A program made the position numbers and the translations under genes. A stretch of DNA of 53,394 nucleotides, taken from positions 1-53,394 of the forward strand of contig NZ_RDBL01000002.1 in the NCBI RefSeq assembly GCF_008042035.1, written 5' to 3'. Shown here piece after piece: positions 21,838 through 30,083 of the stretch; position 1 is the stretch's first letter; each line of letters opens with the position of its first letter. Source of the stretch: Streptomyces sp. col6. GTDB taxonomy: Bacteria; Actinomycetota; Actinomycetes; Streptomycetales; Streptomycetaceae. Below the pieces are notes generated by a model. It was not told the DNA's origin. It searched no databases and worked only from the letters and a program-made list of their open reading frames with translations.

Positions 21838-22590
21838 ATGACCGAAGACCGGCGGCCGGCCAAGAAGCCCCCCATGCGTGACGTGCTCGCCGAGGCGGCC
21901 TTCGCGCTGTTCCTGGAGCGCGGGTTCGAGCGGACCACGGTGGACGACATCGTCGCTCGGGCGGGGGTGGGGCGGCGCTCGTTCTTCCGCTACTTCCCCT
22001 CCAAGGAGGACGCGGTCTTCCCGGACCACGAGCGGTGCCTCGCGGACATGACCGCGTTCCTGGGCGCGGCCGAGGACGGCGACCCGGTCTCCACGGTGTG
22101 CGACGCGGCCCGGCTGGTGCTGCGGATGTACGCGGAGAACCCCGAGTTCTCCGTCCAGCGCTACCGGCTCACCCGCGAGGTGCCGGGGCTGCGCACGTAC
22201 GAGCTGTCCGTGGTGCGCCGCTACGAGCGGACCCTCGCCGGCTATCTGGACCGGCGGTGGGCCGACGACCCGGCCGCCGGCCCGGACGCCTCGCTGCGCG
22301 CCGAGGTGATCGCGGCCTCGGTCGTCGCCGCGCACAACAACGGGCTGCGGTCCTGGCTGCGTTCGGGCGGCGAGGGCGACGCGGGCGCCGAGGTGGACCG
22401 TGCGCTGGAGCTGGTCCGCGCGGTGTGGAGCGAGGCGGGGGAACGCCCTGCCGCGCCGGTCCCGGTGCTTTCGGCGCCGCCCGGGACGGTGGGCGTGGGC
22501 GACGACGAAGTGATCGTCATGGTCGCCCGCAAGGGCGCCCCGATGTGGCGCGTGGTGCAGCACATCGAGTCCGCGCTCGGCAGCGCCTGA
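21838..22590 (+). CDS. TetR family transcriptional regulator
   Basis: A 250-aa regulator with the N-terminal TetR helix-turn-helix at about residues 18-62 (MRDVLAEAAFALFLERGF, TTVDDIVARAGVGRRSFFRYF, PSKEDAVF) and a C-terminal ligand domain. The ATG at 21838 is chosen because the HTH begins at the family-typical distance. It is divergent from the etfB fragment and followed by the Zn-ribbon/OB-fold gene, and the same double box stands on both sides, so it probably represses itself, etfB and the downstream gene. The ligand may be an acyl-CoA, given etfB, but this is inference. The C-terminal 25 residues (VIVMVARKGAPMW) look like a small extra beta segment. Confidence 0.88.
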   Translation: MTEDRRPAKKPPMRDVLAEAAFALFLERGFERTTVDDIVARAGVGRRSFFRYFPSKEDAVFPDHERCLADMTAFLGAAEDGDPVSTVCDAARLVLRMYAENPEFSVQRYRLTREVPGLRTYELSVVRRYERTLAGYLDRRWADDPAAGPDASLRAEVIAASVVAAHNNGLRSWLRSGGEGDAGAEVDRALELVRAVWSEAGERPAAPVPVLSAPPGTVGVGDDEVIVMVARKGAPMWRVVQHIESALGSA

Positions 22591-22610
22591 GGCCCCCGCG
22601 CACACTTTGC

Positions 22611-22645
22611 GGCACTCAGTGCCTTTACTCCTGGAACTAAGTGCC
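22611..22645. promoter_or_regulatory. Second copy of the paired operator boxes
   Basis: GGCACTCAGTGCC (22611-22623) and GGAACTAAGTGCC (22633-22645), centres again 22 bp apart, lie between the tetR stop and the Zn-ribbon/OB-fold gene. The first box is a perfect palindrome around one base. Likely bound by the TetR protein. Confidence 0.7.
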
Positions 22646-22708
22646 ATACGGTGCCGGTGTGCCGTCGCCGAAGGTGCGGCGTACCGAGTCGAGCGCGGGA
22701 GGCGGAAC

Positions 22709-23113
22709 GTGTTCAGTACCGGAATCGACGTGGTGGGGCGGCCGGCCCGCGAGGCGGTGGAGCCGCACAGTCAGGAAGGGCTCGTCTATCAGGTGTGCCG
22801 CTGGTGCCACACCGCCTCCTTCCGCAAACTCCTGTGCCCCGTCTGCGCGTCGAGCGACCTCGAATCCGCGCACAGCGACGGTTACGGGGTCGTCGTGCGG
22901 TCCAGCGTGGTGAACCGCTACTCGCGCGTGATGCGCAACGAGTCCCTGGTCCGCTTCCCCGAGGGCTTCGTCTACCGCTGCCGCATCGTGGGCGCGGCCC
23001 CCCACCTGGTGAACGTCGGCGACCGGGTGCGCCCGGCCGGCGGCCGGACCTCCGTGGCCGGCGAGGTCGTGCTCGAACTCTGCGACCCGCCCGGGTCGTC
23101 CGGCTGGTACTGA
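22709..23113 (+). CDS. Zn-ribbon / OB-fold (DUF35-like) acyl-CoA-associated protein
   Basis: A 134-aa protein. An N-terminal rubredoxin-like zinc ribbon has two CxxC pairs (CRWC and CPVC, about residues 31-48), followed by an OB-fold (GYGVVVRSSVVNR, VYRCRIVGAAPHLVNVGDRV). DUF35 proteins associate with thiolases, hydratases and polyketide enzymes and are thought to bring acyl-CoA or act in decarboxylation. The GTG at 22709 has GGGAGG six bases upstream and leaves the operator boxes in the leader; a longer frame to 22607 would put coding sequence through the operator. Partner enzyme is not adjacent. Confidence 0.8.
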   Translation: MFSTGIDVVGRPAREAVEPHSQEGLVYQVCRWCHTASFRKLLCPVCASSDLESAHSDGYGVVVRSSVVNRYSRVMRNESLVRFPEGFVYRCRIVGAAPHLVNVGDRVRPAGGRTSVAGEVVLELCDPPGSSGWY

Positions 23114-23234
23114 GCAGGCCCGGGGCCGCCACCGGCCCCGCACGCGTCGCCCTCACGCCCTCACGAGTCATCCGATGAACTTTGCGCCCGCCCTTCTCCC
23201 GGAGGGGCGGCGCCGCTACCATCGGGACGCGAAA

Positions 23235-23248
23235 TGGGAGCGCTCCCA
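23235..23248. promoter_or_regulatory. CebR operator (perfect 14-bp palindrome)
   Basis: TGGGAGCGCTCCCA is the canonical binding site of CebR, the cello-oligosaccharide-responsive LacI-family repressor of Streptomyces. It lies 59 bp upstream of the GH74 start, so the xyloglucanase should be induced by cellobiose or cellotriose. Confidence 0.9.
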
Positions 23249-23306
23249 CATCCGTTCACGCCCTTAACCGCCTTTGCCGGCGGTCCTGTTCGGAGGAGAC
23301 GTTTCC

Positions 23307-26027
23307 GTGCGCAGAAGCGCAAGACCCCTCGCCGCCCTGGTGGCGGCGCTCACTCTCACCGCCGGGCTGTTCGCCGCCGGTGCGCCGGCGGCGGCGCGGG
23401 ATAGTGACGCCACCACCACCGCGCAGGCATCCGATGTGTCCCTCGCGGCGGACACGTACGACTGGAAGAACGTCCGTATCGACGGCGGCGGGTTCGTCCC
23501 CGGGATCGTCTTCAACCGGTCCGAGAAGAACCTCGCCTACGCCCGCACCGACATCGGCGGCGCCTACCGCTGGGACCAGTCGGGCAAGCGGTGGACCCCG
23601 TTGCTCGACTGGGTGGACTGGGACCACTGGGGCTGGACCGGGGTGGTGAGCCTGGCCTCGGACTCCGTCGACCCGGACAACGTGTACGCCGCCGTGGGCA
23701 CGTACACCAATGACTGGGACCCCACCAACGGCGCGGTCCTGCGCTCCTCGGACCGGGGCGCCAGCTGGAAGGCGAGCACGCTGCCGTTCAAGCTCGGCGG
23801 CAACATGCCGGGCCGGGGCATGGGTGAACGCCTCGCGGTCGACCCGAACAAGAACTCCGTGCTCTACCTCGGCGCGCCCAGCGGCAAGGGCCTGTGGCGG
23901 TCCACCGACTCGGGGGTCACCTGGTCCGAGGTCACGGCCTTCCCCAACCCGGGCAACTACTCCCAGGACCCCACGGACACCAGCGGCTACGGCAACGACA
24001 ACCAGGGCATCGTCTGGGTGACGTTCGACGAGCGGACCGGGAGCGCGGGCAGCGCGACCCGGGACATCTACGTCGGCGTCGCCGACAAGGAGAACACCGT
24101 CTACCGCTCCACGGACGGCGGGGTCTCCTGGTCGCGGATCGCCGGGCAGCCGACCGGCTACCTGGCGCACAAGGGCGTACTCGACTCCGAGAACGGCTAC
24201 CTCTACCTGACCCTGAGCGACACCGGCGGCCCGTACGACGGCGGCAAGGGGCAGATCTGGCGGTACACCACCGCGACGGGGGAGTGGAAGGACGTCAGCC
24301 CGGTCGCCGAGGCGGACACCTACTACGGCTTCAGCGGGCTCACCGTGGACCGGCAGCACCCCGGCACGGTCATGGCGACCGCCTACAGCTCCTGGTGGCC
24401 GGACACCCAGATCTTCCGCTCCACGGACAGCGGCGCGACCTGGACCCAGGCCTGGGACTACACCAGTTACCCCAACCGCTCCAACCGCTTCACCCAGGAC
24501 GTCTCCTCGGTGCCCTGGCTGACCTGGGGCGCCAACCCCTCGCCGCCGGAGACCACACCCAAGCTGGGCTGGATGACGGAGGCGCTGGAGATCGACCCGT
24601 TCGACTCGAACCGCATGATGTACGGCACCGGCGCGACGGTCTACGGCACCGAGAACCTCACCAACTGGGACTCCGGCAGCCAGTTCAGGATCACCCCGAT
24701 GGTGAAGGGCCTGGAGGAGACCGCCGTCAACGACCTGGCCAGCCCGCCGTCCGGGGCGCCCCTGCTCAGCGCGCTCGGTGACATCGGGGGCTTCCGGCAC
24801 ACCGACCTCGACGCCGTGCCGGACATGATGTTCACCTCGCCCAGCCTGACCTCCACCACGAGCCTCGACTTCGCCGAGAGCAGCCCGAACACGGTGGTCC
24901 GGGTCGGCAGCGCCGACGCCGCCCCGCACATCGGCTTCTCCACGGACAACGGCTCCAACTGGTTCCAGGGCTCCGAGCCGTCCGGGGTGACCGGCGGCGG
25001 CACCGTCGCGGCGGCGGCCGACGCGAGCGGCTTCGTCTGGAGCCCCGAGGGGACCGGGGTGTACCACACGACCGGGTACGGGAGTTCGTGGTCGGCGTCC
25101 ACCGGGATACCCCAGGGCGCGACGGTCGAGTCGGACCGCAAGAACCCGAAGAAGTTCTACGGGTACAAGGCCGGCACCTTCTACGTCTCGACGGACGGCG
25201 GCGCGACGTTCACGGCGAAGGCGTCGAGCGGTCTGCCCGCCGAGGGCAACGTCCGCTTCAAGGCCGTGCCCGGCACCGAGGGCGACATCTGGCTCGCGGG
25301 CGGCAGCGCCACGGGCGCGTACGGCCTGTGGCACTCCACCGACTCCGGGGCGACGTTCACCAAGCTGACCGGCGTCGACCAGGCGGACGCGGTGGGCTTC
25401 GGCAAGGCGGCCGCCGGGGCCTCGTACCGGACGCTCTTCGTCTCCGCGAAGATCGGCGGGGTACGCGGCATCTTCCGGTCCACGGACGCGGGCGCCACCT
25501 GGACCCGTATCAACGACGACGCCCACCAGTGGGGCTGGACCGGCGCCGCGATCACCGGTGACCCGCGCGTCTTCGGCCGGGTCTACGTGTCCACCAACGG
25601 GCGCGGGATCCTGTACGGCGACTCCTCGGACGGCGACGGCGGCACCGACCCCGGTACGGACCCGGGCACCGACCCCGGAACCGATCCCGGCACCGGCCCC
25701 GGTGACGCCGCCTGTTCGGTGACGTACAAGGTCACCAACCAGTGGTCCGGCGGCTTCCAGGCCGAGGTGACGCTCACCAACACCGGCACCGCCGGGCTGG
25801 ACGGCTGGAAGCTCGCCTGGACCTTCCCCGACGGGCAGAAGGTCGGCCAGATGTGGAACGCCACGCCCACGCAGGACGGGGCGAAGGTGACGGCCGCCAA
25901 TGTCTCGTGGAACGGCAGGGTCGCTCCCGGCGCCTCCGCGGGCTTCGGCTTCACCGGCACACTGACCGGCGGCAACACGGCACCGGGCGCCTTCTCGCTG
26001 GGCGACGAGGTCTGCGCCACCGGCTGA
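23307..26027 (+). CDS. Secreted GH74 xyloglucanase with C-terminal CBM2
   Basis: A 906-aa extracellular enzyme. A signal peptide with Arg-Arg start and an Ala-rich core ends near APAAA (about residue 30). Two beta-propeller GH74 domains follow (about 45-770), with repeated sialidase-like motifs (RSSDRGASW, RSTDSGVTW, STDGGVSW and others) and the family's catalytic-aspartate contexts TDIGGAYRW and GDIGGFRH. A linker of four TDPG-type repeats leads to a carbohydrate-binding module 2 (about 800-906) with conserved surface tryptophans in QWSGGF and LDGWKLAW and a closing Cys pair. It cuts the glucan backbone of xyloglucan. GTG start behind GGAGGAG; CebR box upstream. Confidence 0.94.
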   Translation: MRRSARPLAALVAALTLTAGLFAAGAPAAARDSDATTTAQASDVSLAADTYDWKNVRIDGGGFVPGIVFNRSEKNLAYARTDIGGAYRWDQSGKRWTPLLDWVDWDHWGWTGVVSLASDSVDPDNVYAAVGTYTNDWDPTNGAVLRSSDRGASWKASTLPFKLGGNMPGRGMGERLAVDPNKNSVLYLGAPSGKGLWRSTDSGVTWSEVTAFPNPGNYSQDPTDTSGYGNDNQGIVWVTFDERTGSAGSATRDIYVGVADKENTVYRSTDGGVSWSRIAGQPTGYLAHKGVLDSENGYLYLTLSDTGGPYDGGKGQIWRYTTATGEWKDVSPVAEADTYYGFSGLTVDRQHPGTVMATAYSSWWPDTQIFRSTDSGATWTQAWDYTSYPNRSNRFTQDVSSVPWLTWGANPSPPETTPKLGWMTEALEIDPFDSNRMMYGTGATVYGTENLTNWDSGSQFRITPMVKGLEETAVNDLASPPSGAPLLSALGDIGGFRHTDLDAVPDMMFTSPSLTSTTSLDFAESSPNTVVRVGSADAAPHIGFSTDNGSNWFQGSEPSGVTGGGTVAAAADASGFVWSPEGTGVYHTTGYGSSWSASTGIPQGATVESDRKNPKKFYGYKAGTFYVSTDGGATFTAKASSGLPAEGNVRFKAVPGTEGDIWLAGGSATGAYGLWHSTDSGATFTKLTGVDQADAVGFGKAAAGASYRTLFVSAKIGGVRGIFRSTDAGATWTRINDDAHQWGWTGAAITGDPRVFGRVYVSTNGRGILYGDSSDGDGGTDPGTDPGTDPGTDPGTGPGDAACSVTYKVTNQWSGGFQAEVTLTNTGTAGLDGWKLAWTFPDGQKVGQMWNATPTQDGAKVTAANVSWNGRVAPGASAGFGFTGTLTGGNTAPGAFSLGDEVCATG

Positions 26028-26050
26028 CGTGGGGTGCGGGGCCCCACCGT

Positions 26051-26085
26051 CGGAGGGCGGGCCTGGCGGCCGGGCCCGCCCTCCG
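26051..26085 (+). terminator. Hairpin terminator after the GH74 gene
   Basis: A 13-bp perfect GC stem (26051-26063 with 26073-26085) and a 9-nt loop begin 24 nt after the stop. Confidence 0.7.
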
Positions 26086-26133
26086 GCACCCTCTTACTGG
26101 CCCCGTACAGGTTCGTCGGCCATACTGCCCGCC

Positions 26134-26670
26134 GTGGAGCAGCGCATAGACCCCAAGACCCAGCCCGCGTACGCCGCAGGGACCGACCCGGCGTACATCC
26201 CCGGTCTCACGGCCCCCCGACCCGCCGCGGCGGAGGAGGAGCCGGAGGACACCGAGGAGCCCGCACCCGCCGACGCCGTCGCGGAGCAGCCGGCCGACGC
26301 GGTACCGGTGGCGCAGGACGAGGAGGAGGCCGAGAGCGAAGAGGACGACGAGAGCGACGACAGCGACGAGAGCGGCGAAGAGGCCGCCGACGGGGCCTCG
26401 TTCGAGGTGAGCGACCGGCGCGGCTCGATCTCGGCCGGCCCGGCGGGCGTCCGGTTCACGCTGGACGACCAGCGGGCCGACTTCCTTTGGGACGAGATCG
26501 GCGCGGTCGAACTGAAGCCGGCCCGCTTCGGCCGCAGGTTCACCGTGACCGTCCACCTGTCGTCCAAGCGCTGGTTCAACGGCGAGGTCGAGGCGGAGTC
26601 CCGCGGCAGCCTCAAGGAGTGGACCGAGGGCTTCGACGCGGTCCTGGACGCGTACTTCGAGGAGTCCTGA
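26134..26670 (+). CDS. Hypothetical acidic protein with C-terminal beta domain
   Basis: A 178-aa protein. Residues about 30-90 are a very acidic low-complexity tract (runs of Glu, Asp and Ser, e.g. ESEEDDESDDSDES). The C-terminal 85 residues look like a compact beta-rich domain (GSISAGPAGVRFTLDD, FLWDEIGAVEL, RFTVTVHLSS) followed by a helix. I do not recognise the family by name. The GTG at 26134 is chosen because upstream codons are G/P-rich intergenic-like and overlap the GH74 terminator. Function unknown. Confidence 0.7.
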   Translation: MEQRIDPKTQPAYAAGTDPAYIPGLTAPRPAAAEEEPEDTEEPAPADAVAEQPADAVPVAQDEEEAESEEDDESDDSDESGEEAADGASFEVSDRRGSISAGPAGVRFTLDDQRADFLWDEIGAVELKPARFGRRFTVTVHLSSKRWFNGEVEAESRGSLKEWTEGFDAVLDAYFEES

Positions 26671-26696
26671 CCGGGGCTCCGGCCCGGACCCCGCGT

Positions 26697-26741
26697 CTCG
26701 AACGCCGGCGGGGCTGAATTTCAGCCCGTCCGGCGTTCGAG
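26697..26741. terminator. Long palindromic hairpin between convergent genes (dispersed Streptomyces-type element)
   Basis: Arms 26697-26708 and 26730-26741 (CTCGAACGCCGG and its complement) enclose an inner inverted repeat GGGCTGA/TCAGCCC. The 45-bp unit matches a very common Streptomyces intergenic hairpin as I remember it, usually found between convergent genes as here. Likely bidirectional terminator. Confidence 0.75.
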
Positions 26742-26767
26742 GACCGGGGGTCCGGGGGCAACGCGGA

Positions 26768-27652
26768 TCAAGCGTCCGCCAGGACCACCGAGCGCGTCAG
26801 GTGGCGCGGGGCGTCCGGGTCGAGGCCGCGGGCGGTGGCGCGGGCGACGGCCAGGCGCTGGACGCGGACCAGGTCGGCCAGCGGGTCCAGACCGCTCTCC
26901 ACCCAGCGGGCGCCGGTCTCCAGGAGCTGTTCGCGCAGGCCCTCGGGCGCGGCGCCGAACATCCAGGTGGCGGTGGTGTCGGTGGCGATGGAGATGGGGC
27001 CGTGGCGGTACTCCATCGCGGCGTACGACTCGGTCCAGGAGAGCGAGGCCTCCTTCATCTTGAGCGCGGCCTCGTTGGCGAGGCCGGCCGTCCAGCCGCG
27101 GCCGAGGAAGGTGAACTGGGTGCAGTCCACAAGGCCTTCCGGCAGCGGCTCGGCGAGCGCCTGCTCCGCGTCGCGGACCACGGCGTCGGTGTGCAGGCCG
27201 AGGTGCGCGCGCAGCAGCGTCAGCAGCGTGGTGGCGAACCGGGTCTGGACGACGGACTGTTCGTCGGCGAAGTCCAGCACGACGACCGCGTCGGCGGTCG
27301 TCATCACCGGGGTCTCCGGGTCGGCGGTGACGGCCACCGTGGGGGTGGTGCCGCGCAGTCGGCCGAGGAGTTCGAGCACCTCGGTGGTGGTGCCGGAGCG
27401 GGTGAGCGCGACGACCCGGTCGTAGCGGCGGCGGGAGGGGAACTCGGACGCGGCGAAGGCATCGGTCTCGCCCTGCCCGGACTCCTCACGGAGCGAGGCG
27501 TATGCCTGAGCCATGTAGAACGAGGTGCCGCAGCCGACGACGGCGACGCGCTCGCCGGGCGCGGGCAGCACGGCCGCGTGACTCTGCGCCAGCTCCGCTG
27601 CGCGGCGCCAGCACTCCGGCTGGCTGGCGATCTCGATCTCGACAAATGACAC
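26768..27652 (-). CDS. Double-SIS-domain sugar phosphate isomerase/deaminase-like protein
   Basis: A 294-aa protein with two SIS domains, similar to the C-terminal half of GlmS and to AgaS/FrlB-type enzymes. First SIS: VAVVGCGTSFYMAQAY (about 36-51) and LTRSGTTTEVLELL (82-95); second: FTFLGRGWTAGLANEAALKMKEA and EYRHGPISI, which are the sugar-phosphate contacts. It should isomerise or deaminate an amino-sugar or ketosyl-amine phosphate, or sense one. Divergent from the DeoR regulator, heading the sugar cluster that follows. Confidence 0.87.
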   Translation of the reverse strand: MSFVEIEIASQPECWRRAAELAQSHAAVLPAPGERVAVVGCGTSFYMAQAYASLREESGQGETDAFAASEFPSRRRYDRVVALTRSGTTTEVLELLGRLRGTTPTVAVTADPETPVMTTADAVVVLDFADEQSVVQTRFATTLLTLLRAHLGLHTDAVVRDAEQALAEPLPEGLVDCTQFTFLGRGWTAGLANEAALKMKEASLSWTESYAAMEYRHGPISIATDTTATWMFGAAPEGLREQLLETGARWVESGLDPLADLVRVQRLAVARATARGLDPDAPRHLTRSVVLADA

Positions 27653-27691
27653 TTTTGCACTCCGTACTGGTGATGGGATGCTCGTTTACGC

Positions 27692-27721
27692 ACGTTACCC
27701 GCGAGGAGTGAGCATTATCAA
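27692..27721 (-). promoter_or_regulatory. Candidate promoter of the SIS gene
   Basis: On the minus strand, TTGATA (27721-27716) and TAACGT (27697-27692) are 18 bp apart and about 45 bp upstream of the SIS start codon. Confidence 0.4.
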
Positions 27722-27733
27722 GCATTCTGCTTG
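27719..27733. promoter_or_regulatory. Candidate operator in the SIS-deoR intergenic region
   Basis: CAAGC-ATTCT-GCTTG inverted repeat overlaps the -35 of the SIS promoter and lies between the divergent genes. Plausible DeoR-protein site; unproven. Confidence 0.35.
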
Positions 27734-27837
27734 CAGCGGGCTTGACTCGCCGGAGCCTTGTGCGACGCTTGCGGCTGTCCGGTGATCGCGCCCAAGGGGA
27801 TGGGCGCACGCAGCCCGGACTTGTGAGGAGAACTCTC

Positions 27838-28638
27838 TTGTCCAGGGATGCCCGGTGGAACGCACTGCTGGAACTCGTAGGCAAGCACGGCCGGGTGGAT
27901 GTCGAGGATGCCGCGAAGACGCTGGACGTCTCGGCCGCGACCATCCGGCGGGACCTTGACCAGCTCGCCGAGCAGCAGCTGCTCACCCGGACCAGGGGCG
28001 GCGCCATCGCCCACGGCGTCAGCTACGAGCTGGCCCTCCGCTACAAGACCGGCCGCAACGCCCCCGAGAAGCAGGCCATCGGCCGCGCCGTCGCCGACCT
28101 GGTCGCGGTCGGCGAGGTGGTCGGGCTCACCGGCGGCACGACCATCACCGAGGTGGCCCGCTCGCTCGCCGTCCGCGCGGACCTGGTGGGGGAGGGCGCC
28201 GGCGGGGCGCCGGGCCAGCCGACGCTGACGGTGGTGACCAACGCCCTCAACATCGCCAACGAACTCGTGATCCGTCCGCAGATCAAGATGGTGGTCACCG
28301 GCGGGGTCGCCCGGCCCCAGTCGTACGAGCTGACCGGCCCGCTGGCCAGCGGGGTGCTCGGCGAGATAACGCTGGACGTGGCCGTGCTCGGCGTCAACGC
28401 CATCGACACCGAACGCGGCGCGTACGTGCACCACGAGGGCGAGGCGAGCATCAACCGGCTGCTCGCCCAGCAGGCCCAGCGCGTGGTGGTCGCCGCCGAC
28501 TCCTCGAAGATCGGCAAGCGCGCCTTCGCCCGGGTCTGCGACCTCTCCCTGGTCGACTTCCTGGTCACCGACCGGGGCATCGCGCCCGAGGCGTCCGCCC
28601 GCTTCACCGAGGCCGGCGTCACCGTCATCGCCGTCTGA
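27838..28638 (+). CDS. DeoR family transcriptional regulator of sugar metabolism
   Basis: A 266-aa regulator. The N-terminal DeoR HTH runs about residues 4-55 (WNALLELVGKHGRVDVEDAA, AATIRRDLDQLAEQQLLTRTRGGA); the C-terminal DeoRC sugar-phosphate-sensing domain contains the GLTGGTTITEVAR loop, NALNIANEL and the conserved AADSSKIGKRAF and VDFLVTDRGI motifs. The TTG at 27838 has GAGGAG eight bases upstream and places the HTH at the N-terminus. Divergent from the SIS gene and ahead of an ABC operon; it probably senses the phosphorylated sugar handled by this cluster. Confidence 0.9.
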   Translation: MSRDARWNALLELVGKHGRVDVEDAAKTLDVSAATIRRDLDQLAEQQLLTRTRGGAIAHGVSYELALRYKTGRNAPEKQAIGRAVADLVAVGEVVGLTGGTTITEVARSLAVRADLVGEGAGGAPGQPTLTVVTNALNIANELVIRPQIKMVVTGGVARPQSYELTGPLASGVLGEITLDVAVLGVNAIDTERGAYVHHEGEASINRLLAQQAQRVVVAADSSKIGKRAFARVCDLSLVDFLVTDRGIAPEASARFTEAGVTVIAV

Positions 28639-28654
28639 CCTCCCGTTTCACCTC

Positions 28655-28695
28655 ACGGCGGGCCTCCGCGCACCCGGTGCGCGGAGGCCCGCCGT
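28655..28695 (+). terminator. Strong hairpin terminator after the deoR-family gene
   Basis: A perfectly complementary 20-nt pair of arms (28655-28674 with 28676-28695) with a minimal loop. Confidence 0.8.
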
Positions 28696-29066
28696 TCTGC
28701 GTGCACCCAAACCGGTTCAGGGCGCCCGACTGTGCGTGAAGTGTGCGCGATCAATCACAACCACGCACAGGATGGCCGATTCTGACGGAGGAACAGTGCA
28801 TTCCGGGGGTGGCCTCGCCCGTATCAAGAGGCGGAAATGTGGCAGTTGTCTGTTCTGTGATGCCCTGTGGTGCTGCGTGGAGCGACTTTTGCTTGCCCAT
28901 AGATGTTCGTTACCTCTGCGAAATGAACAACTCTTGCCATACGGGCGCACGGTCGTGAACTATGTGCCTGTCGCCGCGAAGGAGCGGCGGCCGCATCTCC
29001 CCGAGGTGCGCGCCGCCCTCCACGTATGCGGGACGTTCTCTCGCTCCATCAGCCCTGGAGGTGCCT
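28696..29066 (+). promoter_or_regulatory. Long AT-richer leader of the sugar ABC operon
   Basis: A 371-nt gene-free stretch that is clearly less GC-rich than its surroundings between about 28730 and 28970. It contains an inverted repeat GTTCGTT...AAATGAAC at 28905-28928 and a CGTTACC motif at about 28908-28914 that is also present at 27693-27699 in the SIS-deoR intergenic region. Short open frames on both strands have no recognisable product. Likely promoter, operator and untranslated leader of the permease operon. Confidence 0.45.
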
Positions 29067-30083
29067 GTGACGATGGCAAACACGCCGGTCACAGCTGCGC
29101 GGCCGCCCGTGCCGCAGCCCCGCGATCCGGAAGACGCGGACCGCTCCGCAGGGAGGAAGGACAAGAAGCGCCGAATACGGCAGCCGCTCCGGCACCGTCT
29201 GAAGCGCGACAAGGCGCTCCTGCTCTTCTGTCTGCCCGGCGTCCTGTACTTCGCGCTCTTCTTCTACCTGCCGCTCGCGGGCAACGTCATCGCCTTCCAG
29301 GACTACCAGCCGTTCCTGGGTTTCAAGCAGAGCCCGTTCGTCGGCATGGCGAACTTCACCGCGCTGCTGGCCCAGCCCGAGTTCTGGAGCGCGGTGTCCA
29401 ACACCCTCCAGATCACGGCGATCCAGCTGCTCCTGTACTTCCCGGCACCGATCGCCCTGGCGCTCCTGCTCAACTCGCTCATCAGCGAGAAGATCAAGCG
29501 GTTCATCCAGACCGTCGTCTACCTCCCGCACTTCCTGTCCTGGGTCGTCGTCGTCGCGATGTTCAAGCAGGTGCTCGGCGGCGCCGGTTCGGTCACCACG
29601 CTGCTCATGGAGCACGGGGTGAGCATCGGCAACGTGATGACGGACCCCGGCACCTTCAAGTTCCTCATCACCGCGCAGGCCATCTGGAAGGACTGCGGCT
29701 GGGGCACGATCATCTTCCTGGCGTCCATCGCCTCGATCGACATGGGCCAGTACGAGTCCGCCGCCATGGACGGCGCCGGCTGGCTCCGCCGGATCTGGCA
29801 CATCACCCTGCCGGGCATCCGCCCGGTCATCCTGATGCTGCTGATCCTGCGGCTCGGCGACATCCTCTCCGTCGGCTTCGAGCAGATCCTGCTCCAGCGC
29901 GACGCCGTCGGCCCGGACGCCGCGGAGGTCATGGACACCTACGTCTACTTCCACGGGGTCGTGGACGGCGACTGGGGCATGAGCACCGCCGCCGGACTGA
30001 TGAAGGGCGTCATCGGATTCGCCCTCATCCTCGCCGCCAACAAGCTGGCCCACCGCTTCGGCGAGCAGGGAGTCTACCGATGA
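29067..30083 (+). CDS. Carbohydrate ABC transporter permease (LplB/UgpA-like)
   Basis: A 338-aa permease with about six membrane helices after a 50-residue basic cytoplasmic N-terminus. The start LFCLPGVLYFALFFYLPL and the EAA loop (YESAAMDGAGWLRRIWHITLP, seen near residue 230 and given here only in part) fit the LplB branch of the CUT1 family, which pairs with large solute-binding proteins for oligosaccharides. The GTG at 29067 has GGAGG six bases upstream. Overlaps the second permease gene (ATGA). No ATPase is encoded here, so a shared MsiK-type ATPase is expected, as usual in Streptomyces. Confidence 0.9.
   Translation: MTMANTPVTAARPPVPQPRDPEDADRSAGRKDKKRRIRQPLRHRLKRDKALLLFCLPGVLYFALFFYLPLAGNVIAFQDYQPFLGFKQSPFVGMANFTALLAQPEFWSAVSNTLQITAIQLLLYFPAPIALALLLNSLISEKIKRFIQTVVYLPHFLSWVVVVAMFKQVLGGAGSVTTLLMEHGVSIGNVMTDPGTFKFLITAQAIWKDCGWGTIIFLASIASIDMGQYESAAMDGAGWLRRIWHITLPGIRPVILMLLILRLGDILSVGFEQILLQRDAVGPDAAEVMDTYVYFHGVVDGDWGMSTAAGLMKGVIGFALILAANKLAHRFGEQGVYR

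Noticed and set aside
28717..28958. Two short open frames (about 71 and 77 codons) on opposite strands in the permease leader
   Set aside because: No ribosome site or recognisable motif, and they overlap each other; the stretch is better read as a promoter and leader.
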